The notes under the pieces are model-generated. The model saw nothing but the letters and a program-made list of their open reading frames with translations. It was not told where the DNA came from and searched no databases. 64,000 nucleotides of DNA from Megalobrama amblycephala (Eukaryota > Chordata > Actinopteri > Cypriniformes > Xenocyprididae), in the NCBI RefSeq assembly GCF_018812025.1, contig NC_063066.1, forward strand, positions 4,512,382 to 4,576,381, written 5' to 3'. How positions within the stretch are numbered: the stretch's first letter is position 1; each line of letters opens with the position of its first letter. This document shows, in pieces, positions 24,440-37,203 of the stretch. A program made the position numbers and the translations under genes.

Positions 24440-25260
24440 CAAAACTTAAAGTATTAGTTCACTTTGAAATGAAAATTACCCCAAGCTTTACTCACCCTCA
24501 AGCCATAGGTGTATATGACTTTCTTCTTTCTGACAAACATAATCGCAGAAATATTAATAAATATCCTGACGCATCCAAGCTTTATAATTGCAGAGACAGG
24601 GATCAATGAGTATGAGCTGAAGAAAGTGCATCCATCCACATCCATCCATCATAAACATACTCCACAAGGCTCCAGAGGGATTATAAAGGCCTTTTGAAGT
24701 GAAGTGATGTGTTTGTGTAAGAAAAATATCCATATTTACTTTCCTGTAGCTCAGTGGTTAGAGCATAGCACTAGCAATGCCAAAGGTCATGGGTTCGATC
24801 CCAAGGATTGCACATACTCAGATACAAATGTATAGTATAATGCAATGTAAGTCGCTTTGGATAAAAGCATCTGCCAAATGCATAAATGTAAATGTAAATA
24901 TTTAACAAGTTATGAAGTAAAATATCTATCTTGCACATGAGCCGGCCTCCATATTCAATGTACGCAGAAAGTGTAAAACTCATCCAGTTCACAAAGCTTA
25001 CACTACGTCCTACGCCTTCCCTATTCAACTTACGGAAAAAGTGTAACTGACGTGACACCAGTTTACACTTTCTTTGCAACTTCAATACGGAAGGCGATCT
25101 GGAGGAAGCTACATATTTTACTCCATTACTTAAATATGGATTTTTTTTTTTTTTTTACACAAAAGCATCGCTTCGCATCAGAAGGCCTTTATTAACCCCC
25201 CAGAGCCGTGTGGAGCACATATTTTCGAGCTATTTTTCTAACTAGACTCTGGTGCTGTCC
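24440..25260. mobile_element. Partial AGGGATAGTTCACCC element with SINE insertion
   Basis: Shares CTCACCCTCAAGCCATAGG, TATATGACTTTCTTCTTTC and GAAAAATATCCATATTTA with 5741-6636. A SINE (24739-24897) splits it, and the sequence resumes after the insertion. Neither terminal TTAA is preserved. Confidence 0.75.
24739..24897 (+). repeat. tRNA-derived SINE, full-length
   Basis: A box TAGCTCAGTGG (24747-24757) and B box GGTTCGATCCC (24792-24802) are followed by the body AAGTCGCTTTGGATAAAAGC and an ATGTAA tail. It is bounded by ATATTTA (24732-24738 and 24898-24904). The body-tail segment is common to many teleost SINEs. It is not a functional tRNA: no closing acceptor stem is present. Confidence 0.88.
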
Positions 25261-25264
25261 CACT

Positions 25265-26935
25265 CTTTAAAAATGGACAGAGAGTCCAGTTGAGCTGCAG
25301 TGTAAAGTCACATGACGACTAAGCATCCAATAACCCGCAGTCCTCAGAAAACAAAGTGTAAAATCTGCGGCAGACAGCGCACAGCCAGATACTGTTCTGC
25401 GGTTTACAGCAGAACGAAAAAGACTTAAACTTTTATTTTCTTAGGTTTATAACATTGCAACACTGTCATCAAGACTCTGGGAATTGGGGATCTCAGTTTT
25501 CGCTTAGCATTACCCTTCTTTCTCCATGATTAATAGGTGCAAGTAAATATATTTTTTATGAAATTGAGAAAACAGATCGAGGCAAAGTAATGTGGTGGTT
25601 TGTGCCCAAGTCAAACAAGACACATGTTGTTCTGGAATCATCTCCCTTTGGTTACTCCAAAATCCCCTCGCCCCAGCACACCCTTTGGGTGCAAAAGAAT
25701 CGCCTCAACCTCCTCTTTAACTTGTGCTTTTCCCATTCCCACTTTAGGATGAAGCCATTTTTATGCTCTTTGTAAATAAGGAATAAAGTTTATTGGACGT
25801 GGCGCTGGCGCTGATCGCATCGTGTCGTGTTTCGCATTCATCTCTCCCTCCAGCTTCTCGAGGAAACCACTGTCATCTTTTTTCAATGCTGTACGCTTAC
25901 ACAAATGTCTTTGTAAGAAACATAATTTTCCTTCTTTTTTTCTTTCAAGCGTCTGCAGTGGGAAAAGGCTACTTCATTGCAGCCTCTATTTATTTTCTTT
26001 CTTATTCAGGTTGTTTGTATATTGCACTAAGCCACTGTTGATAACGATTCCCAAGGCTAATAGGGACTCAAGCTTTTCCGGCTCTGTTATTTTCATCTTC
26101 GAAAGCTCAGTTAGCCATTTCTGCGACACATGGCATAATGATCTACTTGTGATTACAGACCCTCTCGGGGCACGTGGATGTCACTTCATAGTGCGTCTTG
26201 CATTGTTCGTGAGCCAAGTGTGGAGGAAGGAAGTGAATCACATACATCTCCCTCCAGAGTCCTGATCATAGGAATAAAAACTCTTGTTTTGTTTTTCTAG
26301 GCAACATCTGCAGTGTGTTGAAGGTCACTAGAGAAGGCTGGGTGGACAGCTCATTCTCCCACACGCCTTTGGTGTTACTTTACAGTATTTATTTGATTAC
26401 AAATGAATAGTGTTATCCACCAAAGCATAGTTTTTTTTTTTTCTTTTGACAAAAGCGCCCTTTAAAGTATCCTTTTAATTTAATCAACATTTCATCGTGC
26501 CATTGTCATTAAATCAATTTTAGCCTGGCTAAAATGGCATCTAATTTTAGTTGACAAAAATAGCATTTTATTTGAAGAGAAATATTCAAGAATATTCAAG
26601 CATTTTACATATCCTATATATTACAAAGACACAAAAAATGGCTTCGTCGTAAAGGGCTAATGGGAAAAACATACAAACACAAGTTAAAACACAAGTGGTT
26701 CTGGGATAACCAGAGGGAAAATATTCCAGAACAACTTCTGTAACGGAAAGAGCGTATTCACAGCGTCACATTCTGATTAGAGCGTAACTTTGTTCAGATT
26801 CACTTGTGCATTCTGCATCATTTTGTGCAAATAAAGTTGTAATATTGCATTTATGTTGTTCATATATCTGTTTAATCTCATATTTGCATTTACAGTACGT
26901 CAGAAGATTATCACCATTACATGCAATTTTCATTT
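25265..26935. other. Unique intronic DNA
   Basis: About 1.7 kb. Overlapping plus-strand ORFs at 25793-26041 and 25822-26265 have low-complexity Phe/Ser/Leu-rich translations from a T-rich region, with no domain. An old A/T-rich TTTTAGTTGAC fragment is at 26465-26600. Confidence 0.45.
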
Positions 26936-26937
26936 TG

Positions 26938-28703
26938 GGCAACACTTTATTTCGATGGTCTACTTTAGACAATCTACTATCTACAAGTAACTTTGCAACT
27001 TCATGTCAACTAGCAGCCATTAGAGAATTAGTAGACTATCTGCTTAATATCTGCTCATACTTTATTTTGATGCTCCCCAGCAGACATTCTACTGGCTATA
27101 AGTAACTTTGCAACTTCATGTCAACTTATTCTACTAATTCTAAAACCTAACCCTAAACTAACAGTCTACTAATAATCTAATGAGAGTTAGTTGATATGTA
27201 GTTGACAAGTTACTTAAACACTGTAAACCCGAATAAGTTGGCAAAACTAAAAAAAAAAATTGAGGCAGTCAGTTGCCTCAAAGTTTTTAAGTTAAGAAAT
27301 TCAAAGTGGCAGATTTTTATTTTGTACTCAAATTTATACATTTAACTTACAATTTCCATGAAACCTCAATGTGAACATTTTTATTAGCGTAAATTTAGCT
27401 AGCTGTAACAAGCCAATTCAGAAAATGCTAACATGTTAATTTGTTAACATGTTAACAATAGCATGGTACATGCTGAATGAGTGCAGCAATACAAAGCATT
27501 TAACATATTCGCTCTCAAACCAAGCCGTATGCGCTACTTGTCACCATAATGGTAACTCCCCAAAAACCCACATTAACAGAAACTTTTCTAAATTAGCATA
27601 ACAAGACATTAATCACTACTAAATCTCCCACTTAACACACTGTAAAACCAAATAAGTTCAGAATACTCAAAACATTTGAGGAAACTTATTACCTCAAAAC
27701 AGTTAAGTAAACTAATTTTTTTAAAGTTGGTAGAACTTAAAATTTTTGTGACAAGTGGGGCGGGGCTGAGAGCCATGGAAGTGGATCAAGGCCAGTGTGG
27801 TGCACAGGTGTCTCTCACTAACAATCCTGTCACCAGCATGCCTTTCCCAACTCATAAAGTTAATTACATACAGTTAATTTACATAAACATCACATTCAGA
27901 TCTTGGTTACATGTTACATAGCAAATAACACATGCTATTATAACTATCAGAGAGACATTATCAGAGAGTCATTGCATACTTGCATATATGTAATCAAACA
28001 ACATATGTGGTCTCAAATGTTTTGCAGCTCATCCTCAACCTAACCACAGACTCTACTCTTCACCACAGTGGTAACCCTACAAAACTAACATAACAGAACC
28101 CCCCACATAACCCAACATTAAACATTAACTTATATCTCCATATGTTAATCTTGTGCAAAAACACACAAAATAACACTTAATTTCAACAGCTATTTATATG
28201 GTCTGACGCAAAGCATGCTGGGAATTAGAAATCTGCTGGAGCTCAACTCAATCATATTAAGTTCAGCTTACTACAATGAAATTTTGAGTTCATGCAACTT
28301 TTTTCTATTAAGTACTATAAACTTTCATTATTATTCGAGTGAAACAAACTCATTTAATTTAATTAATTTCACTGTTCGGTTTTACAGTGCATTCATCTGG
28401 CGCAAAAAAAAAAAACATTATATAACACTTAATTTTAGCATGCTGGAAAATAGAAATCAAAGCCCAGTTTCAGTTACACTTAAGTTCGTCTAAATTAAAG
28501 AAATAAGTTTATAAAACTCAAAACAATGAAACAGTTCAGTTTACTTAAAACATATCAGTTCTGTAAACTTGAAAGAAAGTGCTAAATAGTTCATTTGACT
28601 GAACTAATTTGTTTCATTTAAGTTTGTCTTACTCAAATTAATTATTTTGAGCGTTAGGCTTTTACAGTAGAATGTGGAACATCGAAATAAAATGTAACCT
28701 TAT
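26938..28703. mobile_element. Three-level nested transposon cluster
   Basis: The outer host runs from ACACTTTATTTCGATGGTC (near 26943) to CATCGAAATAAAATG (28679-28693). Inside is an element with CACTGTAAACCCGAATAAG (from 27219) ending near 28669 (GGCTTTTACAGT). Inside that is a second member of the same family with CACTGTAAAACCAAATAAG (from 27638) and GGTTTTACAGTG (ending 28389). Interior blocks of the two inner members match (AACACTTAATTT, AGCATGCTGG). No coding capacity. Confidence 0.7.
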
Positions 28704-30590
28704 TTTGTCTTCATTCACACAAATTCATTTTAAAAAAAGTTACACGGACGAAAGATTTTCACAATTGTTGCATCACGTTCAGCTGATCGTGCGGATTCGT
28801 CACAATGACCAACACAAAGTGCTTTCTGTGTGAGCCGTGCTTCATACATTGCTACACTACAGTCGATAGACAATGGACCTTTTTTGGCCCATGAAATTTC
28901 ACCAAAAAGTTTGCTAACATGACCGCACCTTAACACTTACTTAACATTTTACTTTTCCATCCTGCCAACTTTTCAGATCATCCCCCTGGTACAATACGCA
29001 GTCTAAGATCATAAATGGTGGCACAGCTGTATCCTGGAGTTCCCCTCTTCGCTTCTTTTTTAAATTGGACAAGTACCTGTCCAGCTATGAGTAAACATTA
29101 CAACTCATCTCATACACACCCATTCAAAAGCGTCATCCAAACCTGTGCCAGAAACAACACAAAGCAAACCGCACATGCAAACACATACACACGGCAATCT
29201 AAGATGAACTCCTTCTGGGGCCCAGTTTATGTTGGCGTGCCGAGTAAAGCGGAGCCAACAGAGACAGAGCGGGGGGGAAAAAACAACATAATGTAACAAT
29301 TTATCTGTGCATATTTCCCAGATTTTATGTCCAAACACTCTGTTGCAGAGTTCCCAAGTATGTTGTATCTATAGCAATGGGGCATGAATATTCAGCTAGC
29401 GGCCTGCCTAAGTGTGCGTTTTGGGTGCGTAATGTCCAACCACTCTGCGTTCGAGTTCAGCCAAGTAACTCCTCACAATGCGGTGGCCAGAATGACTAAT
29501 GGAGGTTTGAATATCTGAACTCGCTTTGTGGAGTCGCACAGGAAGATAAAAGAGAAAAACAACAAGAAAGTTGAGGAGAAGCGTCTGTTTTCACTTAGGT
29601 CCCCCGCGCGCCACAAACCTTCCCATTGTTGCCTGAAGGAGGCTGGCTGCGAGCATGGCCTCGGATCATAAAAAAGAAGCTGTAATTAGCTAAGTGACAA
29701 TTGAGTCTGTAATAAAAGAAGGGCAGCCTGGAAGTGAACCCGAACTGTTAGCTTTCTTTCACTCTCATAAACTGACCAGAGCGTTTTGTTTAGCGTGCCG
29801 TTCTCACTGTAAACCGGCCCCGGAGTGTGTGTGCGTGTGTCTGTGTGTGGGCAAGCCGTACATCCAGTTCCGGATGGCCGAGTCGGTGACTAACTCGCCC
29901 TGAATCGGCTGTTCTTCCAACTCTGTTTCTACTAGCACATCTGCCATGCTGACTGTGCCGTTTTGTGCCATCTCAGGCATGTCAAAAAAAGCTCTGACAT
30001 TTGACCAGAGCGATTTCGTTGGGATTTCGAACATCTTGACATCCGCAAGACAAGTGCTTCTATGCGAGAGCCAAGCACAGAAGCTAGGCTTGACTTGCTG
30101 TTGATTCAGATGTTCTTGTAAACACAGCAGTGCGGCGCAAAAAAGTGCTGGCATGTCAGAATTCTTTCCTTGCCTTTTGTGAAGGGCAATAGCACTGCTG
30201 CCAGTGGGAGGAATCCAGTCAGGATGAGCTCTGCTGCATTAATGGGGCTTTGTTTGTTGTTTTACTCACCCTGGCTTTTCTGAGATGCACACTTCTGGAC
30301 GAAAAACATTCCTTGGACTCATTTTGTGCTTTGTTCACACTTGCAAAAACAAACGGCATGGTTAATCCTTCCAGTAACATGGGTATCAAGATGGGTTCAA
30401 CAGTTTAACAACCCTGAGGAAACTCTAAACCTAAATAAAACCATGACATCTAACGTACACATTTACTCTAATGGCTGTAAATGTGGCGAGGTGCACAATA
30501 CGGGGCATGGCATTGGTTTAAAGGATCCGTTCGCTTCAGAATTAAAATTTCCTGATAATTTACTCACCCCCCCCCCCACCCCCCCAAAAA
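28704..30590. other. Mostly unique intronic DNA
   Basis: GC-richer blocks at 29390-29700 and 29740-30200. A 116-codon minus ORF (29804-30154) has no recognised domain. A GT-rich tract lies near 29827-29848. The last part (30520-30590) carries the end of a GATCCGTTCGCTTCAGAATT-type repeat and a C-rich run (30568-30586). Confidence 0.45.
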
Positions 30591-30594
30591 ATAC

Positions 30595-31425
30595 AGTAAA
30601 ATCAGTAATATTGTGAAATATTATTACAATTTAAAATAACTGTTTTCTATTTGAAAATATTTGAAAATGTAATTTATTCTTGTGATGCAAAGCTCAATTT
30701 CCAGCATCATTACTCCAGTCTTCAGTGTCACATGATCCTTCAGAAATCATTCTAATATGATGATTTGCTGCTCAAGAAACATTTATTGTGTACAGATGTA
30801 CAAAATATTTGTGAACAATATTTTTTTTCATAGAATAGAAAGTTCAAAAGAACAGCATTTATTTGAAATATAATCTTTTGTTACATTTTAAATGTCTTTA
30901 CTGTCACTTTTGATCGATTTAATGCATCCTTGTTGAAAAAAAATATTAATTTCTTTAAATTCTTCTAAAAAAAATAAATAAATAAAAATTCTTACTGACC
31001 CCAGACTTTGGAACAGTAGTGTTAATAATGTTACAAAAGCTTTGTATTTCAGATAAATGCTGTTCTTTTGAACTTTCTATTCATCAAGGAATCCTGAAAA
31101 AAAGTACACAACTGTTTTTAAAATTGAAAATAATAATAAATGTTTCTTGAGCAGCAAATCATCATATTAAAATGATTTCTGAAGGATCATGTGACACTGA
31201 AGACTGGAGAAATGATGCTGAAAATTCAGCTTTTCCAACACAGAAATAAATTACATTTTATAATATATTCAAATAGAAATTTATTTTAAATTGTAATAAT
31301 ATTTCACAATATTACTGTTTTTACTGTATTTTTAATTAAATAAATGCAATCTTGGTGAGCAGACAAAACTTCTTTTAAAAATATTAAAAATCTTACCGAT
31401 CCCAAACTTTTGAACGGTAGTGTAT
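30595..31425. repeat. Large inverted repeat: two opposed copies of one element
   Basis: 30595-31005 is the reverse complement of most of 31020-31425. For example GTGTCACATGATCCTTCAGA (near 30727) faces TCTGAAGGATCATGTGACAC (near 31178). Both outer-type ends occur: GACCCCAGACTTTGGAACAG (30988-31007) and CCAAACTTTTGAACGGTAGTGTA (in part) at the right. It is either a palindromic transposon or two copies in opposed orientation. Confidence 0.8.
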
Positions 31426-31571
31426 ATTTTTTTATTATTATTATTATTATTATTTTTTATGACAATCGTTTATTCCTTATTCCTCATCTGGGATCGTGTA
31501 GAGCCTTTTGAAGCTGCACTGAAACTGACATTTGGACCTTCAACCCGTTGGTAGTCGTTGAAGTCCACTAT

Positions 31572-31608
31572 TTATATACAGTATATATATATTATATATA
31601 TATATATT
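31572..31608. repeat. (TA)n microsatellite
   Basis: AT-alternating tract with one interruption; a TTAT run lies just upstream at about 31431-31455. Confidence 0.9.
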
Positions 31609-31609
31609 T

Positions 31610-33056
31610 TAAATGGTAGTATATATACATTTCTTTATTAAGTTCTTTTTACACAATTTTATTTATTTTTTCTTTACAAAAAGAAAGTTTTCAACAAGCA
31701 CAGTAAGTGTCAGGTCTATATGAATGGTTAATGGTACACACTCACACAAAAATCATGTAGCTCTAACCCTGGGCTCTTAATAAGTGGTGTAGCATTGGTG
31801 ATCTTTACCAAACAGATTAAATCTACGCAGTCAAAGTGTGCTGGTTTGCGTCTGGGTGATGTTAATGGGACTATAGTGATGATAGAGCGGCAGCTCTTTA
31901 ATTTTTCAGACTCAGGGAGAGGCTAGGTTCAAACTCAGGAAGGTTCATTTGGAGGCTGCGCTGCTAAAGAAGGAAACTCAGAGTTTGTGGTCACTGCAGT
32001 GCATTCGTTCATGCTCTTTCAAACATGTGCAAGCAGTTCTGCCCATTTAAATCCAATTACCATCTCAACCGGTCGTCATGGGAACCACCTGTGATAAACA
32101 CCCCAGCACATAATGGCCCCAAACTATTTCCCAAATTACAGGCGCCCTCAATCAACACAACGAATTAGTTCTTTTCCCTTCTCTCTGCTTCTGTAGAGCA
32201 GGATACTCTATCTGAGCGCTCTTTCTCCTGAGATGCATCTTGGCTGAGTCCAGAATGCAGATCACTGTGAACACTTGAATGAAGGACCAATGCATACATT
32301 TTGCATGTTAGCAATTAAAGGTCTAGTGAACTAAAATGCATATCGAGTATTTGAACAGAATTTCGCCCATTGCCGTTTCCGTAAGAGCCGTCACAAAATA
32401 TATCTCCACTTTGGCCTGCAGCTATTTTGTTTTATAAAGTCAACATGAAATTACATTAGCAACTCATTTTACTTTCATTATCTGGAATATTTTGGAATAT
32501 AATGGATTGGAAATTCGCAGTTCAGCTCTACCAGAATGGAGTAAATGGTAGGTTAAAAAATAAGATGTCTTGGTGAAGTCAGATGAAAAGGAAAGTCCTT
32601 TCAGAGGTGGCGCAGGTTATGACACTTTGAATAAACATTGCAAAGATAAACAAATAAATAATGAAACATGCTTTAAAAGATCAGGAACATGTACTAAAAA
32701 TTAATCGGTCTGTTTGACACACATGCGTTCATTGAAGTCTGTGAAGTTTAACAAGACGCTTGTTGTCAGAATATGCAAAATGAAAATACTTGCGGGACTT
32801 TCTAACATTTACAGATAAGGATATAACCATAAAATGTAAGTTATGCGGTGATGAAAACACATGTCAGAGGCACACGCATCTGTCAAAGCACGAGAAGGGA
32901 AGACACGGTAAACGCTTCTGCTTTAGTTTGAAGCACTTAAATATAAAGCATTCTCATGTTTCGGACAACTTGGATCATGTACATTTCCCAGAGCAGCTCG
33001 CTCTGTGTCTTCTGCTATTTTTCATATGCGTTTTGTCCATAGAAGTAGGTTATTCA
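31610..33056. other. Unique intronic DNA
   Basis: No repeat family recognised. A 121-codon plus ORF at 32790-33155 has a CxxC...HxxxxH arrangement in its first 50 residues, discussed under findings, but no supported gene. Confidence 0.45.
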
Positions 33057-33059
33057 CTA

Positions 33060-33546
33060 CACTATAAAAAAAACGCTGGGTTAGAAACAACCAAATTTGG
33101 GTTGAAAATGAACAAACCCAGCGACTGGGTTGTTTTAACCCACCTGTTGGGTTAAATGTTTGCCTAACTTGCTGGGCAGTTTATTTAACCCAACTATAGT
33201 TTAAAAATTACTGTACTTTTTGCTTAAAATGAACCCAAATTATGTTGGAAATTATCATTCATTAATATTTATTAATGAATAATAATTAAACAATAAACAT
33301 TTATTAAATTGCTTATTAATAAATGTTCATCTTTTGATTATTATTGTTGCCTCTAGTAATTATGTGTCTAAATTTTTAATTTTCAACCTGTTTTGGGTTA
33401 ATTTTAAGCCAGTCATATAGTAATTTTTAAACAATAGCTGGGTTAAATAAGACTGCCCAGCACGTTGGACAAACATTTAACCCAATCGCTGGGTTTGTCC
33501 ATTTTCAACCCAACTTGGGTTGTTTTTAACCCAGCATTTTTTAGTG
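33060..33546. mobile_element. Hairpin MITE with GCTGGGTT arms (TA target)
   Basis: The ends CACTATAAAAAAAACGCTGG and CCAGCATTTTTTAGTG are flanked by TA (33058-33059, 33547-33548). The arms run over 100 bp with many copies of GGGTT/AACCC (AACAACCAAATTTGGGTTGA against its inverse). A fragment of the same family is at 34973-35068. Confidence 0.85.
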
Positions 33547-33548
33547 TA

Positions 33549-34970
33549 CTATAAAGTGACATGACTGGCTGATGGTTTCCTGGGCACTGGGCTCTTTTAT
33601 CGATTAGTTGTTGCAGCCCTACTAAAATCTAAATAGGTCAAAAAAAGTGATTTAATGTTGACTTCAATGTATCTCTGAGCATTTGAGATGTTACTGTGCA
33701 TTTAAATCAATCGTCATTACAATTTCCCTGCAGATTTTCTCTATTTTATCAACATCATTATTCATAGAGTTATGAGGATTCAGCATCAGATAATCAATGA
33801 AACTGCAGTGAAGAGGCGAGGAAGTCAGAACAAAACCTACTCTAAAACAATCTCTGTGGAGTGCAGATTTATCTTATGCTCAATACTGAAAACATCTGGC
33901 AATACTGAAAAAAATCAGGCTTTTCTAAAACGATTTGAATCAATAGTTTACTCTACACTAGTCAGTGACCTATGACGGGTGTACGGAGGCGTGCGTGAGC
34001 GACACAGGGCTGCTCTACACCAATAGCACAATACGCTAGCAGAATCCCCACAGTCACAGCAGTGCAGCTTTAGGAACACTGGGTGGCTCTGTGGGCCCCA
34101 CACCACGCAGGAGATTTACTCACACTACAGACCTGCCACATCTCCCCCATAAATACAGCAAACTGTGTTCCCACAGGCCACCATTTCTCTGAGTCAACCT
34201 GTCATCCAGACCACCAGATCTCAAGCGCCTGAACGAGGCACAAACAGTGTCCAGGGAGAGGATACGATTCCACAACATGCTATGAAAGTGGGGAACGTAT
34301 AACGAGACTATAAGTCAACAGCCTTCGGTGAAAACGCAATGACTTTTTTACCTCTCGGATTCAGCAATCCGACCATAAATTTCTACGGTTTCACAACTGC
34401 AAACATACTGCCACTGGATTTTGCATGGTCTTCACAGATTGTACCTTTTATAAACCACAGAGGAAACTAAACAAACTTATTTCGCATAATCTCGTGCCAA
34501 CAATGTGAAAAGGAGGCCTTAAGTGTATCTAAATTTACTAACTAACCATTCCCCCTATCGTGCATATTTTCCTTTATTTGGATGCTAAATTGCTTACACA
34601 TGTAATGGGATATTTCGGTGCACACAACATACATATAAACCTCTTGTCCAATAAAATATACTGCCAGCAGATTTTGAGATTTTGCCTACAGCTGCAAACT
34701 ACACATTGTGGTGTAGGAGAGAATCTGGCTGCTGACTGAACCTGAACATCTGCATTCAGAAGATATTCATGCTCACATCTTTCGATAGTTCAAAAAAAGT
34801 TTACTTACTGGTTGCAATTTATAGGCAGGTACGTATTTGATCCTGAAGTTGTGTGCTTTCATACTGTATTTGAACAGTTACATGTCAGCAACAGGGCACA
34901 TTTCTGACCTACATTTAAATGCAAGCCATGTTCCTGATGAAAACAAACATCTTAAATCACACAAATATGG
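33549..34970. other. Unique intronic DNA
   Basis: About 1.4 kb with no recognised repeat or exon. Confidence 0.45.
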
Positions 34971-34972
34971 AC

Positions 34973-35215
34973 AAACCCAGCCGTTGGGTTACATTTTTTA
35001 AGGAATGGTTGGGTTTGTAATTATTTGACCCAAATTTGGGTTGAAACAACCCAGCATTTTGTAGAGTGCAGCCTAAGCAGGTTTGCTGGTCTCCCAGCTA
35101 GGTCAGTCCAGTTTGATGGCTAGTTTTAGAGGGGATTTGGGAACTTTTCAGCTGGTCAGGCTGGGAGACCTGCTTAAACCAGCTAAGACCAGCAAATCAG
35201 CTTAGGTTAGTTTGT
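34973..35215. repeat. Adjacent fragments: GCTGGGTT hairpin family and AGCTGGTC family
   Basis: 34973-35068 contains AACCCAGCCGTTGGGTTAC and GGTTGAAACAACCCAGCATT, one arm of the family at 33060. 35070-35215 contains GGCTGGGAGACCTGCTTAAA and CCAGCTAAGACCAGCAAATC, the repeat also split at 17228-18056. Confidence 0.7.
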
Positions 35216-35555
35216 CTTTTTGTCAACTAACACACGTGACAAGTGCTGGCAAAATGAGTCGCAATTAGCTTTTTTTTTTGCAAAAATGAGTTACTGTTAT
35301 TCTAAATATTCTAAATATCTAATATCTAAATATTCTTATTCATAAAAACTTAAAAATTATGTAGATTTGTTGGAATCTGACAAAAAATGACTGAGCTACT
35401 CCTGTTTGACGTCGATAGAGTCAATTTTGAGAAAAATCGAATTAAAGTTTTCTGAAGGTTCCAAAACAAAATCTTCTATCAACCAGACTTTAAAATCCCT
35501 GTTAATACCACCAAATTTGGCACAAACCATGTCAAAACCAAATATCTATAGGAAA

Positions 35556-35586
<31 letters not shown>

Positions 35587-36307
35587 TATTCAACTTTTTC
35601 CATGATTCCACAATTGTTTGATTAACATTAATGAAACAGACAGCCTATATATATTAAGACCTACTGAATCACACGGATCTAATATAATGTTACACATCAG
35701 ATGTTTTTCCACAACAGTTAACCAAATGTTCACTTAAGACATAACAGATAATGTTTACATGAAATACTCGCCAAGACAGATTTTTTGAAATACTGTAATT
35801 GTGTAATGTAGGATTGTGCGCTGTCTGAGGCGTCTTTGTGTGCACGCTTCAGATCTGTCAGTCAGCGCGAGTAAGATCGCTTTGTTTACATCAGCATGAG
35901 TTTGAAAATCACATTTCATTGGTTCAGATTCATGCCATCGAGAATTCACTATGAATATTCACAAAGTTGTAATGCTGCACTCTAAAATGATACCAAACTT
36001 GTGCTGAGAGGAAGCGCAAGTCGTCCAGAAGCGAGCAGAGAAAAACAGCATTTTTCATGGTCAAAGGAAAGGTACTCCTCTCAGAAAACATACAAACAAA
36101 GATACTTTTAGATGTTTAATTGCTATTTGGAGCATTGGGATCACTAGACGAGGGCTTAATGAACTCATTTTAGTGAAAACCTCAATTTCGACCAAAACTG
36201 ACACTTTTCACTTGTTTTGCTTATAGCTCGAAATTAGCCTGTGCGCATTCTGACTCATTTTTCCAGCACAGGTCACATTATAGTGCATATATATATACAC
36301 ATATGTT

Positions 36308-36354
<47 letters not shown>

Positions 36355-37200
36355 AGCAATTTAATGATCGTCTAACTGTTTATTTCACACTTTCAATACC
36401 TGGCATTCTCTCAGACTTTGCGGCAGTTTTACGAAACAAAGCTATGCAGCTTAATTCCTTCACCAAAACAGTGTAAACAGGTTTATTTATTCATTCCTCC
36501 TGTCAGCAGAAACAGAAAGTGCTGCGTGGGCAGTGACTCAGGCAGATGTCCGCTTTGGTTTTTGTCTGACCCACATGTACGTGGTTTCCCCGAGGCTGAC
36601 AAGGTTAAGAAGCTACCGGCAAATGCCACTGCCTTCATCTAAGAACTGCACAGCAGGTCATTAACATTTCTCTGGTAGGAACTTAGTGGAGAATATTAGC
36701 TTCCTCGGACTGACCTGCCTTTGGGGGGGTTAGCGCACCCATATCCCACTACCAGGTCCAAACTGTGAATTTCAAAGTCCACCGGTGTACATCAATCAGC
36801 TCACGACCCTGGGAAACCAGCGTAATTCAAGAAAAAAAGTTAAGCTTTCTGTATATAGTTGGCTTTCTGTCAGGACTCCAAAGTCTTTGTAGCTTGTATT
36901 TATCTAAATATGTCTTTGGAGTAAATCACAAAGCTGTCTAGCTTTTTGAAACCGGCTGAGCACAGCCCTATTTTGGAAGACGCTTGGCTGGATTCAGAGA
37001 GGGTTCATTTCTCTGAAAACAATCAGTAGGCCACTTCTGAAAGCCCTGAGCCAGAGCTCTATGGTTTATGTGCTTGGGGCATGTTGAATTATTAGCCAGC
37101 TATTGTGGGTAGACAAAGCTTGCATCGCTTTACACAGCAATATAATGACACAGAGTTACAGTATTATCCCTTATTACTTGATAATCACCCTTTATCCAAA
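35216..37200. other. Intronic DNA with two TA microsatellites
   Basis: (TA)n tracts at 35563-35589 and 36286-36350. Bases 35710-35810 share TTCACTTAAGACATAAC and TACTCGCCAA with 46390-46450, so this is a diverged copy of the repeat hosting the minisatellite element. The remainder looks unique. Confidence 0.5.
36286..36350. repeat. (TA)n microsatellite
   Basis: About 65 bp of mostly TA repeats with a GTTTATG interruption near 36304. Confidence 0.95.
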
Positions 37201-37203
37201 TAT

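Noticed and set aside
24745..24820. Genuine tRNA gene
   Set aside because: A and B boxes are present but the acceptor stem does not pair, and a SINE body, tail and target duplication follow.
25822..26265. 147-aa plus-strand ORF
   Set aside because: Composition follows a T/C-rich region, an overlapping frame is also open, and no domain or paralogue is recognisable.
29804..30154. 116-aa minus-strand ORF as an exon or small gene
   Set aside because: The translation looks plausible in composition but has no recognised motif, and part of it reads through a GT-rich tract.
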